Source: Erpobdella octoculata (lineage: Eukaryota > Annelida > Clitellata > Hirudinida > Erpobdellidae). Taken from it: a stretch of 64,000 nucleotides of DNA. A program made the translations under genes and the position numbers. Below the pieces are notes generated by a model, which worked only from the letters and a program-made list of their open reading frames with translations, did no database searches and was not told where the DNA came from. The stretch is taken from contig OZ022247.1 in NCBI GenBank assembly GCA_963978895.1, positions 6,322,437 through 6,386,436 of the forward strand, read 5' to 3'. Position 1 is the stretch's first letter, and each line of letters starts with the position of its first letter. This document shows, piece by piece, positions 34,670 through 47,000 of this stretch.

Positions 34670-37600
34670 AAAGTTTTGAAAAATAAAAGTTGTCAAAACT
34701 GAAAAATTGTTTAATATCCTAATAGAACTCGGCCCGAGGATCACGAATCCGAGGTCCTTTTTGTTTTAGGACGCTCCGTTTCGGAGATACAGCGGTTTAA
34801 AGTTTTGAAAAATAAAAGTTGTCAAAACTGAAAAATTGTTTAATATCTTAATAGAACTCGCCCCGAGGATCACGAATCCGAGGTCCTTTTTGCTCTAGGA
34901 CGCTCCGTTTCGGAGATACAGCGGTTTGAAGTTTTGAAAAATAAAAGTTGTCAAAACTGAAAAATTGTAATGGGATATAATAGAACTCGCACCGAGGATC
35001 ACGAATCCGAGGTCCTTTTTGCTCTAGGACGCTCCGTTTCGGAGATACAGCGGTTTAAAGTTTTGAAAAAGAAAAGTTGTCAAAACTGAAAAATTGTAAT
35101 GGGACATAATAGAACTCGCCCCGAGGATCACGAATCCGAGGTCCTTTTTGCTCTATGACGCTCCGTTTCGGAGATACAGCGGTTTAAAGTTTTGAAAAAT
35201 AAAAGTTGTCAAAACTGAAAAATTGTTTAATATCCTAATAGAACTCGGCCCGAGGATCACGAATCCGAGGTCCTTTTTGCTTTAGGACGCTCCGTTTCGG
35301 AGATACAGCGGTTTAAAGTTTTGAAAAATAAAAGTTGTCAAAACTGAAAAATTGTTTAATATCCTAATAGAACTCGGCCCGAGGATCACGAATCCGAGGT
35401 CCTTTTTGCTCTAGGACGCTTCGTTTCGGAGATACAGCGGTTTAAAGTTTTGAAAAATAAAAGTTGTCAAAACTGACAAATTGTTTAATATCCTAATAGA
35501 ACTCGCCCCGAGGATCACGAATCCGAGGTCCTTTTTGCTCTAGGACGCTCCGTTTCGGAGATACAGCGGTTTAAAGTTTTGAAAAATAAAAGTTGTCAAA
35601 ACTGAAAAATTGTAATGGGATATAATAGAACTCGCACCGAGGATCACGAATCCGAGGTCCTTTTTGCTCTAGGACGCTCCGTTTCGGAGATACAGCGGTT
35701 TAAAGTTTTGAAAAAGAAAAGTTGTCAAAACTGAAAAATTGTAATGGGACATAATAGAACTCGCCCCGAGGATCACGAATCCGAGGTCCTTTTTGCTCTA
35801 TGACGCTCCGTTTCGGAGATACAGCGGTTTAAAGTTTTGAAAAATAAAAGTTGTCAAAACTGAAAAATTGTTTAATATCCTAATAGAACTCGGCCCGAGG
35901 ATCACGAATCCGAGGTCCTTTTTGCTTTAGGACGCTCCGTTTCGGAGATACAGCGGTTTAAAGTTTTGAAAAATAAAAGTTGTCAAAACTGAAAAATTGT
36001 TTAATATCCTAATAGAACTCGGCCCGAGGATCACGAATCCGAGGTCCTTTTTGCTCTAGGACGCTTCGTTTCGGAGATACAGCGGTTTAAAGTTTTGAAA
36101 AATAAAAGTTGTCAAAACTGACAAATTGTTTAATATCCTAATAGAACTCGCCCCGAGGATCACGAATCCGAGGTCCTTTTTGCTCTAGGACGCTCCGTTT
36201 CGGAGATACAGCGGTTTAAAGTTTTGAAAAAGAAAAGTTGTCAAAACTGAAAAATTGTAATGGGACATAATAGAACTCGCCCCGAGGATCACGAATCCGA
36301 GGTCCTTTTTGCTCTAGTACGCTCCGTTTCGGAGATACAGCGGTTTAAAGTTTTGAAAAATAAAAGTTGTCAAAACTGAAAAATTGTTTAATATCCCAAT
36401 AGAACTCGCCCCGAAGATCACGAATCCGAGGTCCTTTTTGCTCTAGGACGCTCCGTTTCGGAGATACAGCGGTTTGAAGTTTTGAAAAATAAAAGTTGTC
36501 AAAACTGAAAAATTGTTTAATATCTTAATAGAACTCGGCCCGAGGATCACGGATCCGAGGTCCTTTTTGCTCTAGTACGCTCCGTTTCGGAGATACAGCG
36601 GTTTAAAGTTTTGAAAAATAAAAGTTGTCAAAACTGAAAAATTGTTTAATATCCTAATAGAACTCGGCCCGAGGATCACGAATCCGAGGTCCTTTTTGTT
36701 TTAGGACGCTCCGTTTCGGAGATACAGCGGTTTAAAGTTTTGAAAAATAAAAGTTGTCAAAACTGAAAAATTGTTTAATATCCTAATAGAACTCGGCCCG
36801 AGGATCACGAATCCGAGGTCCTTTTTGCTCTAGGACGCTTCGTTTCGGAGATACAGCGGTTTAAAGTTTTGAAAAATAAAAGTTGTCAAAACTGACAAAT
36901 TGTTTAATATCCTAATAGAACTCGCCCCGAGGATCACGAATCCGAGGTCCTTTTTGCTCTAGGACGCTCCGTTTCGGAGATACAGCGGTTTAAAGTTTTG
37001 AAAAATAAAAGTTGTCAAAACTGAAAAATTGTAATGGGATATAATAGAACTCGCACCGAGGATCACGAATCCGAGGTCCTTTTTGCTCTAGGACGCTCCG
37101 TTTCGGAGATACAGCGGTTTAAAGTTTTGAAAAAGAAAAGTTGTCAAAACTGAAAAATTGTAATGGGACATAATAGAACTCGCCCCGAGGATCACGAATC
37201 CGAGGTCCTTTTTGCTCTATGACGCTCCGTTTCGGAGATACAGCGGTTTAAAGTTTTGAAAAATAAAAGTTGTCAAAACTGAAAAATTGTTTAATATCCT
37301 AATAGAACTCGGCCCGAGGATCACGAATCCGAGGTCCTTTTTGCTTTAGGACGCTCCGTTTCGGAGATACAGCGGTTTAAAGTTTTGAAAAATAAAAGTT
37401 GTCAAAACTGAAAAATTGTTTAATATCCTAATAGAACTCGGCCCGAGGATCACGAATCCGAGGTCCTTTTTGCTCTAGGACGCTTCGTTTCGGAGATACA
37501 GCGGTTTAAAGTTTTGAAAAATAAAAGTTGTCAAAACTGACAAATTGTTTAATATCCTAATAGAACTCGCCCCGAGGATCACGAATCCGAGGTCCTTTTT

Positions 37601-38539
37601 GCTCTAGGACGCTCCGTTTCGGAGATACAGCGGTTTAAAGTTTTGAAAAAGAAAAGTTGTCAAAACTGAAAAATTGTAATGGGACATAATAGAACTCGCC
37701 CCGAGGATCACGAATCCGAGGTCCTTTTTGCTCTAGTACGCTCCGTTTCGGAGATACAGCGGTTTAAAGTTTTGAAAAATAAAAGTTGTCAAAACTGAAA
37801 AATTGTTTAATATCCCAATAGAACTCGCCCCGAAGATCACGAATCCGAGGTCCTTTTTGCTCTAGGACGCTCCGTTTCGGAGATACAGCGGTTTGAAGTT
37901 TTGAAAAATAAAAGTTGTCAAAACTGAAAAATTGTTTAATATCTTAATAGAACTCGGCCCGAGGATCACGGATCCGAGGTCCTTTTTGCTCTAGTACGCT
38001 CCGTTTCGGAGATACAGCGGTTTAAAGTTTTGAAAAATAAAAGTTGTCAAAACTGAAAAATTGTTTAATATCCTAATAGAACTCGGCCCGAGGATCACGA
38101 ATCCGAGGTCCTTTTTGTTTTAGGACGCTCCGTTTCGGAGATACAGCGGTTTAAAGTTTTGAAAAATAAAAGTTGTCAAAACTGAAAAATTGTTTAATAT
38201 CCTAATAGAACTCGCCCCGAGGATCACGAATCCGAGGTCCTTTTTGCTCTAGTACGCTCCGTTTCGGAGATACAGCGGTTTAAAGTTTTGAAAAATAAAA
38301 GTTGTCAAAACTGAAAAATTGTTTAATATCCCAATAGAACTCGCCCCGAAGATCACGAATCCGAGGTCCTTTTTGCTCTAGGACGCTCCGTTTCGGAGAT
38401 ACAGCGGTTTGAAGTTTTGAAAAATAAAAGTTGTCAAAACTGAAAAATTGTTTAATATCTTAATAGAACTCGGCCCGAGGATCACGGATCCGAGGTCCTT
38501 TTTGCTCTAGTACGCTCCGTTTCGGAGATACAGCGGTTT

Positions 38540-39829
38540 AAAGTTTTGAAAAATAAAAGTTGTCAAAACTGAAAAATTGTTTAATATCCTAATAGAACTC
38601 GGCCCGAGGATCACGAATCCGAGGTCCTTTTTGTTTTAGGACGCTCCGTTTCGGAGATACAGCGGTTTAAAGTTTTGAAAAATAAAAGTTGTCAAAACTG
38701 AAAAATTGTTTAATATCCTAATAGAACTCGCCCCGAGGATCACGAATCCGAGGTCTTTTTTGCTCTAGGACGCTCCGTTTCGGAGATACAGCGGTTTAAA
38801 GTTTTGAAAAAGAAAAGTTGTCAAAACTGAAAAATTGTAATGGGACATAATAGAACTCGCCCCGAGGATCACGAATCCGAGGTCCTTTTTGCTCTAGTAC
38901 GCTCCGTTTCGGAGATACAGCGGTTTAAAGTTTTGAAAAATAAAAGTTGTCAAAACTGAAAAATTGTTTAATATCCCAATAGAACTCGCCCCGAAGATCA
39001 CGAATCCGAGGTCCTTTTTGCTCTAGGACGCTCCGTTTCGGAGATACAGCGGTTTGAAGTTTTGAAAAATAAAAGTTGTCAAAACTGAAAAATTGTTTAA
39101 TATCTTAATAGAACTCGGCCCGAGGATCACGGATCCGAGGTCCTTTTTGCTCTAGTACGCTCCGTTTCGGAGATACAGCGGTTTAAAGTTTTGAAAAATA
39201 AAAGTTGTCAAAACTGAAAAATTGTTTAATATCCTAATAGAACTCGGCCCGAGGATCACGAATCCGAGGTCCTTTTTGTTTTAGGACGCTCCGTTTCGGA
39301 GATACAGCGGTTTAAAGTTTTGAAAAATAAAAGTTGTCAAAACTGAAAAATTGTTTAATATCCTAATAGAACTCGCCCCGAGGATCACGAATCCGAGGTC
39401 TTTTTTGCTCTAGGACGCTCCGTTTCGGAGATACAGCGGTTTAAAGTTTTGAAAAAGAAAAGTTGTCAAAACTGAAAAATTGTAATGGGACATAATAGAA
39501 CTCGCCCCGAGGATCACGAATCCGAGGTCCTTTTTGCTCTAGTACGCTCCGTTTCGGAGATACAGCGGTTTAAAGTTTTGAAAAATAAAAGTTGTCAAAA
39601 CTGAAAAATTGTTTAATATCCCAATAGAACTCGCCCCGAAGATCACGAATCCGAGGTCCTTTTTGCTCTAGGACGCTCCGTTTCGGAGATACAGCGGTTT
39701 GAAGTTTTGAAAAATAAAAGTTGTCAAAACTGAAAAATTGTTTAATATCTTAATAGAACTCGGCCCGAGGATCACGGATCCGAGGTCCTTTTTGCTCTAG
39801 TACGCTCCGTTTCGGAGATACAGCGGTTT
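38540..39829 (+). repeat. Two tandem five-monomer higher-order repeats (645 bp each)
   Basis: Each unit (38540-39184 and 39185-39829) has GTTTTAGG, GAGGTCTTTTTTG, GAAAAAGAAAAG/GTAATGGGACAT/CTAGTACG, ATCCCAATAG and ACGGATCC monomers in that order. The same five-monomer unit reappears alone at 42926-43570, followed by a four-monomer version without the ATCCCAATAG monomer. Confidence 0.85.
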
Positions 39830-40603
39830 AAAGTTTTGAAAAATAAAAGTTGTCAAAACTGAAAAATTGTTTAATATCCTAATAGAACTCGGCCCGAGGA
39901 TCACGAATCCGAGGTCCTTTTTGTTTTAGGACGCTCCGTTTCGGAGATACAGCGGTTTAAAGTTTTGAAAAATAAAAGTTGTCAAAACTGAAAAATTGTT
40001 TAATATCTTAATAGAACTCGCCCCGAGGATCACGAATCCGAGGTCCTTTTTGCTCTAGGACGCTCCGTTTCGGAGATACAGCGGTTTGAAGTTTTGAAAA
40101 ATAAAAGTTGTCAAAACTGAAAAATTATAATGGGATATAATAGAACTCGCACCGAGGATCACGAATCCGAGGTCCTTTTTGCTCTAGGACGCTCCGTTTC
40201 GGAGATACAGCGGTTTAAAGTTTTGAAAAAGAAAAGTTGTCAAAACTGAAAAATTGTAATGGGACATAATAGAACTCGCCCCGAGGATCACGAATCCGAG
40301 GTCCTTTTTGCTCTATGACGCTCCGTTTCGGAGATACAGCGGTTTAAAGTTTTGAAAAATAAAAGTTGTCAAAACTGAAAAATTGTTTAATATCCTAATA
40401 GAACTCGGCCCGAGGATCACGAATCCGAGGTCCTTTTTGCTTTAGGACGCTCCGTTTCGGAGATACAGCGGTTTAAAGTTTTGAAAAATAAAAGTTGTCA
40501 AAACTGAAAAATTGTTTAATATCCTAATAGAACTCGGCCCGAGGATCACGAATCCGAGGTCCTTTTTGCTCTAGGACGCTTCGTTTCGGAGATACAGCGG
40601 TTT

Positions 40604-40861
40604 AAAGTTTTGAAAAATAAAAGTTGTCAAAACTGAAAAATTGTTTAATATCCTAATAGAACTCGGCCCGAGGATCACGAATCCGAGGTCCTTTTTGTTC
40701 TAGGACGCTCCGTTTCGGAGATACAGCGGTTTTAAGTTTTGAAAAATAAAAGTTGTCAAAACTGAAAAATTGTTAAATATCCTAATAGAACTCGGCCCGA
40801 GGATCACGAATCCGAGGTCCTTTTTGTTTTAGGACGCTCTGTTTCGGAGATACAGCGGTTT
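40604..40861 (+). repeat. Two-monomer patch of the 9-24 kb family inside the GGATCC block
   Basis: The GTTCTAGG monomer followed by the TTTTAAG/GTTAAATATCC/GTTTTAGG/CGCTCTG monomer is a pair typical of 9.3-23.7 kb. It appears here once, within a block otherwise lacking both. The linked markers make chance recurrence unlikely. Confidence 0.75.
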
Positions 40862-42925
40862 AAAGTTTTGAAAAATAAAAGTTGTCAAAACTGAAAAATT
40901 GTTTAATATCCTAATAGAACTCGGCCCGAGGATCACGAATCCGAGGTCCTTTTTGCTCTAGTACGCTCCGTTTCGGAGATACAGCGGTTTAAAGTTTTGA
41001 AAAATAAAAGTTGTCAAAACTGAAAAATTGTTTAATATCCCAATAGAACTCGCCCCGAAGATCACGAATCCGAGGTCCTTTTTGCTCTAGGACGCTCCGT
41101 TTCGGAGATACAGCGGTTTGAAGTTTTGAAAAATAAAAGTTGTCAAAACTGAAAAATTGTTTAATATCTTAATAGAACTCGCCCCGAGGATCACGAATCC
41201 GAGGTCCTTTTTGCTCTAGGACGCTCCGTTTCGGAGATACAGCGGTTTGAAGTTTTGAAAAATAAAAGTTGTCAAAACTGAAAAATTGTTTAATATCCTA
41301 ATAGAACTCGGCCCGAGGATCACGAATCCGAGGTCCTTTTTGTTTTAGGACGCTCCGTTTCGGAGATACAGCGGTTTAAAGTTTTGAAAAATAAAAGTTG
41401 TCAAAACTGAAAAATTGTAATGGGACATAATAGAACTCGCCCCGAGGATCACGAATCCGAGGTCCTTTTTGCTCTATGACGCTCCGTTTCGGAGATACAG
41501 CGGTTTAAAGTTTTGAAAAATAAAAGTTGTCAAAACTGAAAAATTGTTTAATATCCTAATAGAACTCGGCCCGAGGATCACGAATCCGAGGTCCTTTTTG
41601 CTTTAGGACGCTCCGTTTCGGAGATACAGCGGTTTAAAGTTTTGAAAAATAAAAGTTGTCAAAACTGAAAAATTGTTTAATATCCTAATAGAACTCGGCC
41701 CGAGGATCACGAATCCGAGGTCCTTTTTGCTCTAGGACGCTTCGTTTCGGAGATACAGCGGTTTAAAGTTTTGAAAAATAAAAGTTGTCAAAACTGAAAA
41801 ATTGTTTAATATCTTAATAGAACTCGGCCCGAGGATCACGGATCCGAGGTCCTTTTTGCTCTAGTACGCTCCGTTTCGGAGATACAGCGGTTTAAAGTTT
41901 TGAAAAATAAAAGTTGTCAAAACTGAAAAATTGTAATGGGATATAATAGAACTCGCACCGAGGATCACGAATCCGAGGTCCTTTTTGCTCTAGGACGCTC
42001 CGTTTCGGAGATACAGCGGTTTAAAGTTTTGAAAAAGAAAAGTTGTCAAAACTGAAAAATTGTAATGGGACATAATAGAACTCGCCCCGAGGATCACGAA
42101 TCCGAGGTCCTTTTTGCTCTATGACGCTCCGTTTCGGAGATACAGCGGTTTAAAGTTTTGAAAAATAAAAGTTGTCAAAACTGAAAAATTGTTTAATATC
42201 CTAATAGAACTCGGCCCGAGGATCACGAATCCGAGGTCCTTTTTGCTTTAGGACGCTCCGTTTCGGAGATACAGCGGTTTAAAGTTTTGAAAAATAAAAG
42301 TTGTCAAAACTGAAAAATTGTTTAATATCCTAATAGAACTCGGCCCGAGGATCACGAATCCGAGGTCCTTTTTGCTCTAGGACGCTTCGTTTCGGAGATA
42401 CAGCGGTTTAAAGTTTTGAAAAATAAAAGTTGTCAAAACTGACAAATTGTTTAATATCCTAATAGAACTCGCCCCGAGGATCACGAATCCGAGGTCCTTT
42501 TTGCTCTAGGACGCTCCGTTTCGGAGATACAGCGGTTTAAAGTTTTGAAAAAGAAAAGTTGTCAAAACTGAAAAATTGTAATGGGACATAATAGAACTCG
42601 CCCCGAGGATCACGAATCCGAGGTCCTTTTTGCTCTAGTACGCTCCGTTTCGGAGATACAGCGGTTTAAAGTTTTGAAAAATAAAAGTTGTCAAAACTGA
42701 AAAATTGTTTAATATCCCAATAGAACTCGCCCCGAAGATCACGAATCCGAGGTCCTTTTTGCTCTAGGACGCTCCGTTTCGGAGATACAGCGGTTTGAAG
42801 TTTTGAAAAATAAAAGTTGTCAAAACTGAAAAATTGTTTAATATCTTAATAGAACTCGGCCCGAGGATCACGGATCCGAGGTCCTTTTTGCTCTAGTACG
42901 CTCCGTTTCGGAGATACAGCGGTTT

Positions 42926-44086
42926 AAAGTTTTGAAAAATAAAAGTTGTCAAAACTGAAAAATTGTTTAATATCCTAATAGAACTCGGCCCGAGGATCAC
43001 GAATCCGAGGTCCTTTTTGTTTTAGGACGCTCCGTTTCGGAGATACAGCGGTTTAAAGTTTTGAAAAATAAAAGTTGTCAAAACTGAAAAATTGTTTAAT
43101 ATCCTAATAGAACTCGCCCCGAGGATCACGAATCCGAGGTCTTTTTTGCTCTAGGACGCTCCGTTTCGGAGATACAGCGGTTTAAAGTTTTGAAAAAGAA
43201 AAGTTGTCAAAACTGAAAAATTGTAATGGGACATAATAGAACTCGCCCCGAGGATCACGAATCCGAGGTCCTTTTTGCTCTAGTACGCTCCGTTTCGGAG
43301 ATACAGCGGTTTAAAGTTTTGAAAAATAAAAGTTGTCAAAACTGAAAAATTGTTTAATATCCCAATAGAACTCGCCCCGAAGATCACGAATCCGAGGTCC
43401 TTTTTGCTCTAGGACGCTCCGTTTCGGAGATACAGCGGTTTGAAGTTTTGAAAAATAAAAGTTGTCAAAACTGAAAAATTGTTTAATATCTTAATAGAAC
43501 TCGGCCCGAGGATCACGGATCCGAGGTCCTTTTTGCTCTAGTACGCTCCGTTTCGGAGATACAGCGGTTTAAAGTTTTGAAAAATAAAAGTTGTCAAAAC
43601 TGAAAAATTGTTTAATATCCTAATAGAACTCGGCCCGAGGATCACGAATCCGAGGTCCTTTTTGTTTTAGGACGCTCCGTTTCGGAGATACAGCGGTTTA
43701 AAGTTTTGAAAAATAAAAGTTGTCAAAACTGAAAAATTGTTTAATATCCTAATAGAACTCGCCCCGAGGATCACGAATCCGAGGTCTTTTTTGCTCTAGG
43801 ACGCTCCGTTTCGGAGATACAGCGGTTTAAAGTTTTGAAAAAGAAAAGTTGTCAAAACTGAAAAATTGTAATGGGACATAATAGAACTCGCCCCGAGGAT
43901 CACGAATCCGAGGTCCTTTTTGCTCTAGTACGCTCCGTTTCGGAGATACAGCGGTTTAAAGTTTTGAAAAATAAAAGTTGTCAAAACTGAAAAATTGTTT
44001 AATATCTTAATAGAACTCGGCCCGAGGATCACGGATCCGAGGTCCTTTTTGCTCTAGTACGCTCCGTTTCGGAGATACAGCGGTTT
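42926..44086 (+). repeat. Five-monomer higher-order repeat plus a four-monomer deletion form
   Basis: 42926-43570 repeats the unit seen at 38540-39829. 43571-44086 has the same order with the ATCCCAATAG monomer removed as exactly one unit. The 3.1-kb gap to the earlier pair shows that the unit moved or was copied within the array. Confidence 0.75.
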
Positions 44087-47000
44087 AAAGTTTTGAAAAA
44101 TAAAAGTTGTCAAAACTGAAAAATTGTTTAATATCCTAATAGAACTCGGCCCGAGGATCACGAATCCGAGGTCCTTTTTGTTTTAGGACGCTCCGTTTCG
44201 GAGATACAGCGGTTTAAAGTTTTGAAAAATAAAAGTTGTCAAAACTGAAAAATTGTTTAATATCTTAATAGAACTCGCCCCGAGGATCACGAATCCGAGG
44301 TCCTTTTTGCTCTAGGACGCTCCGTTTCGGAGATACAGCGGTTTGAAGTTTTGAAAAATAAAAGTTGTCAAAACTGAAAAATTGTAATGGGATATAATAG
44401 AACTCGCACCGAGGATCACGAATCCGAGGTCCTTTTTGCTCTAGGACGCTCCGTTTCGGAGATACAGCGGTTTAAAGTTTTGAAAAAGAAAAGTTGTCAA
44501 AACTGAAAAATTGTAATGGGACATAATAGAACTCGCCCCGAGGATCACGAATCCGAGGTCCTTTTTGCTCTATGACGCTCCGTTTCGGAGATACAGCGGT
44601 TTAAAGTTTTGAAAAATAAAAGTTGTCAAAACTGAAAAATTGTTTAATATCCTAATAGAACTCGGCCCGAGGATCACGAATCCGAGGTCCTTTTTGCTTT
44701 AGGACGCTCCGTTTCGGAGATACAGCGGTTTAAAGTTTTGAAAAATAAAAGTTGTCAAAACTGAAAAATTGTTTAATATCCTAATAGAACTCGGCCCGAG
44801 GATCACGAATCCGAGGTCCTTTTTGCTCTAGGACGCTTCGTTTCGGAGATACAGCGGTTTAAAGTTTTGAAAAATAAAAGTTGTCAAAACTGAAAAATTG
44901 TTTAATATCCTAATAGAACTCGCCCCGAGGATCACGAATCCGAGGTCTTTTTTGCTCTAGGACGCTCCGTTTCGGAGATACAGCGGTTTGAAGTTTTTAA
45001 AAATAAAAGTTGTCAAAACTGACAAATTGTTTAATATCCTAATAGAACTCGCCCCGAGGATCACGAATCCGAGGTCCTTTTTGCTCTAGGACGCTCCGTT
45101 TCGGAGATACAGCGGTTTAAAGTTTTGAAAAATAAAAGTTGTCAAAACTGAAAAATTGTTTAATATCCTAATAGAACTCGGCCCGAGGATCACGAATCCG
45201 AGGTCCTTTTTGCTCTAGGACGCTTCGTTTCGGAGATACAGCGGTTTAAAGTTTTGAAAAATAAAAGTTGTCAAAACTGAAAAATTGTTTAATATCCTAA
45301 TAGAACTCGCCCCGAGGATCACGAATCCGAGGTCTTTTTTGCTCTAGGACGCTCCGTTTCGGAGATACAGCGGTTTGAAGTTTTTAAAAATAAAAGTTGT
45401 CAAAACTGACAAATTGTTTAATATCCTAATAGAACTCGCCCCGAGGATCACGAATCCGAGGTCCTTTTTGCTCTAGGACGCTCCGTTTCGGAGATACAGC
45501 GGTTTAAAGTTTTGAAAAAGAAAAGTTGTCAAAACTTAAAAATTGTAATATGACATAATAGAACTCGCCCCGAGGATCACGAATCCGAGGTCCTTTTTGC
45601 TCTATGACGCTCCGTTTCGGAGATACAGCGGTTTAAAGTTTTGAAAAAGAAAAGTTGTCAAAACTGAAAAATTGTAATGGGACATACTAGAACTCGCCCC
45701 GAGGATCACGAATCCGAGGTCCTTTTTGCTCTAGTACGCTCTGTTTCGGAGATACAGCGGTTTAAAGTTTTGAAAAATAAAAGTTGTCAAAACTGAAAAA
45801 TTGTTTAATATCCTAATAGAACTCGCCCCGAGGATCACGAATCCGAGGTCTTTTTTGCTCTAGGACGCTCCGTTTCGGAGATACAGCGGTTTGAAGTTTT
45901 TAAAAATAAAAGTTGTCAAAACTGAAAAATTGTAATGGGATATAATAGAACTCGCACCGAGGATCACGAATCCGAGGTCCTTTTTGCTCTAGGACGCTCC
46001 GTTTCGGAGATACAGCGGTTTGAAGTTTTGAAAAAGAAAAGTTGTCAAAACTGAAAAATTGTAATGGGACATAATAGAACTCGCCCCGAGGATCACGAAT
46101 CCGAGGTCCTTTTTGCTCTATGACGCTCCGTTTCGGAGATACAGCGGTTTAAAGTTTTGAAAAAGAAAAGTTGTCAAAACTGAAAAATTGTAATGGGACA
46201 TACTAGAACTTGCCCCGAGGATCACGAATCCGAGGTCCTTTTTGCTCTAGTACGCTCTGTTTCGGAGATACAGCGGTTTAAAGTTTTGAAAAATAAAAGT
46301 TGTCAAAGCTGAAAAATTGTTTAATATCCTAATAGAACTCGCCCCGAGGATCACGAATCCGAGGTCCTTTTTGCTTTAGGACGCTCCGTTTCGGAGATAC
46401 AGCGGTTTAAAGTTTTGAAAAATAAAAGTTGTCAAAACTGAAAAATTGTTTAATATCCTAATAGAACTCGCCCCGAGGATCACGAATCCGAGGTCTTTTT
46501 TGCTCTAGGACGCTCCGTTTCGGAGATACAGCGGTTTGAAGTTTTTAAAAATAAAAGTTGTCAAAACTGACAAATTGTTTAATATCCTAATAGAACTCGC
46601 CCCGAGGATCACGAATCCTCGGTCCTTTTTGCTCTAGGACGCTCCGTTTCGGAGATACAGCGGTTTAAAGTTTTGAAAAATAAAAGTTGTCAAAACTGAA
46701 AAATTGTTTAATATCCTAATAGAACTCGGCCCGAGGATCACGAATCCGAGGTCCTTTTTGCTCTAGGACGCTTCGTTTCGGAGATACAGCGGTTTAAAGT
46801 TTTGAAAAATAAAAGTTGTCAAAACTGAAAAATTGTTTAATATCCTAATAGAACTCGCCCCGAGGATCACGAATCCGAGGTCTTTTTTGCTCTAGGACGC
46901 TCCGTTTCGGAGATACAGCGGTTTGAAGTTTTTAAAAATAAAAGTTGTCAAAACTGACAAATTGTTTAATATCCTAATAGAACTCGCCCCGAGGATCACG

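Larger units (their letters stand above)
23964..44086 (+). repeat. Array block with the GGATCC/GTAATGGG higher-order repeat family
   Basis: The defining monomer reads ATCACGGATCCGAGG, creating a BamHI-type site, and is followed by CTAGTACG. CGGATCC starts at 25844, 27134, 29068, 30358, 31648, 33325, 34615, 36550, 37969, 38485, 39130, 39775, 41839, 42871, 43516 and 44032. Intervals are 10, 15, 10, 10, 13, 10, 15, 11, 4, 5, 5, 16, 8, 5 and 4 monomers. The second interval is 1 bp short because of a deletion at 27764. The commonest unit is a 10-mer of 1,290 bp. The lead-in (23964-25769) contains a 7-mer duplication, with GAAGTTTTT starts at 24222 and 25125 (903 bp) and GTTTCTGAG repeated in both. 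Confidence 0.85.
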
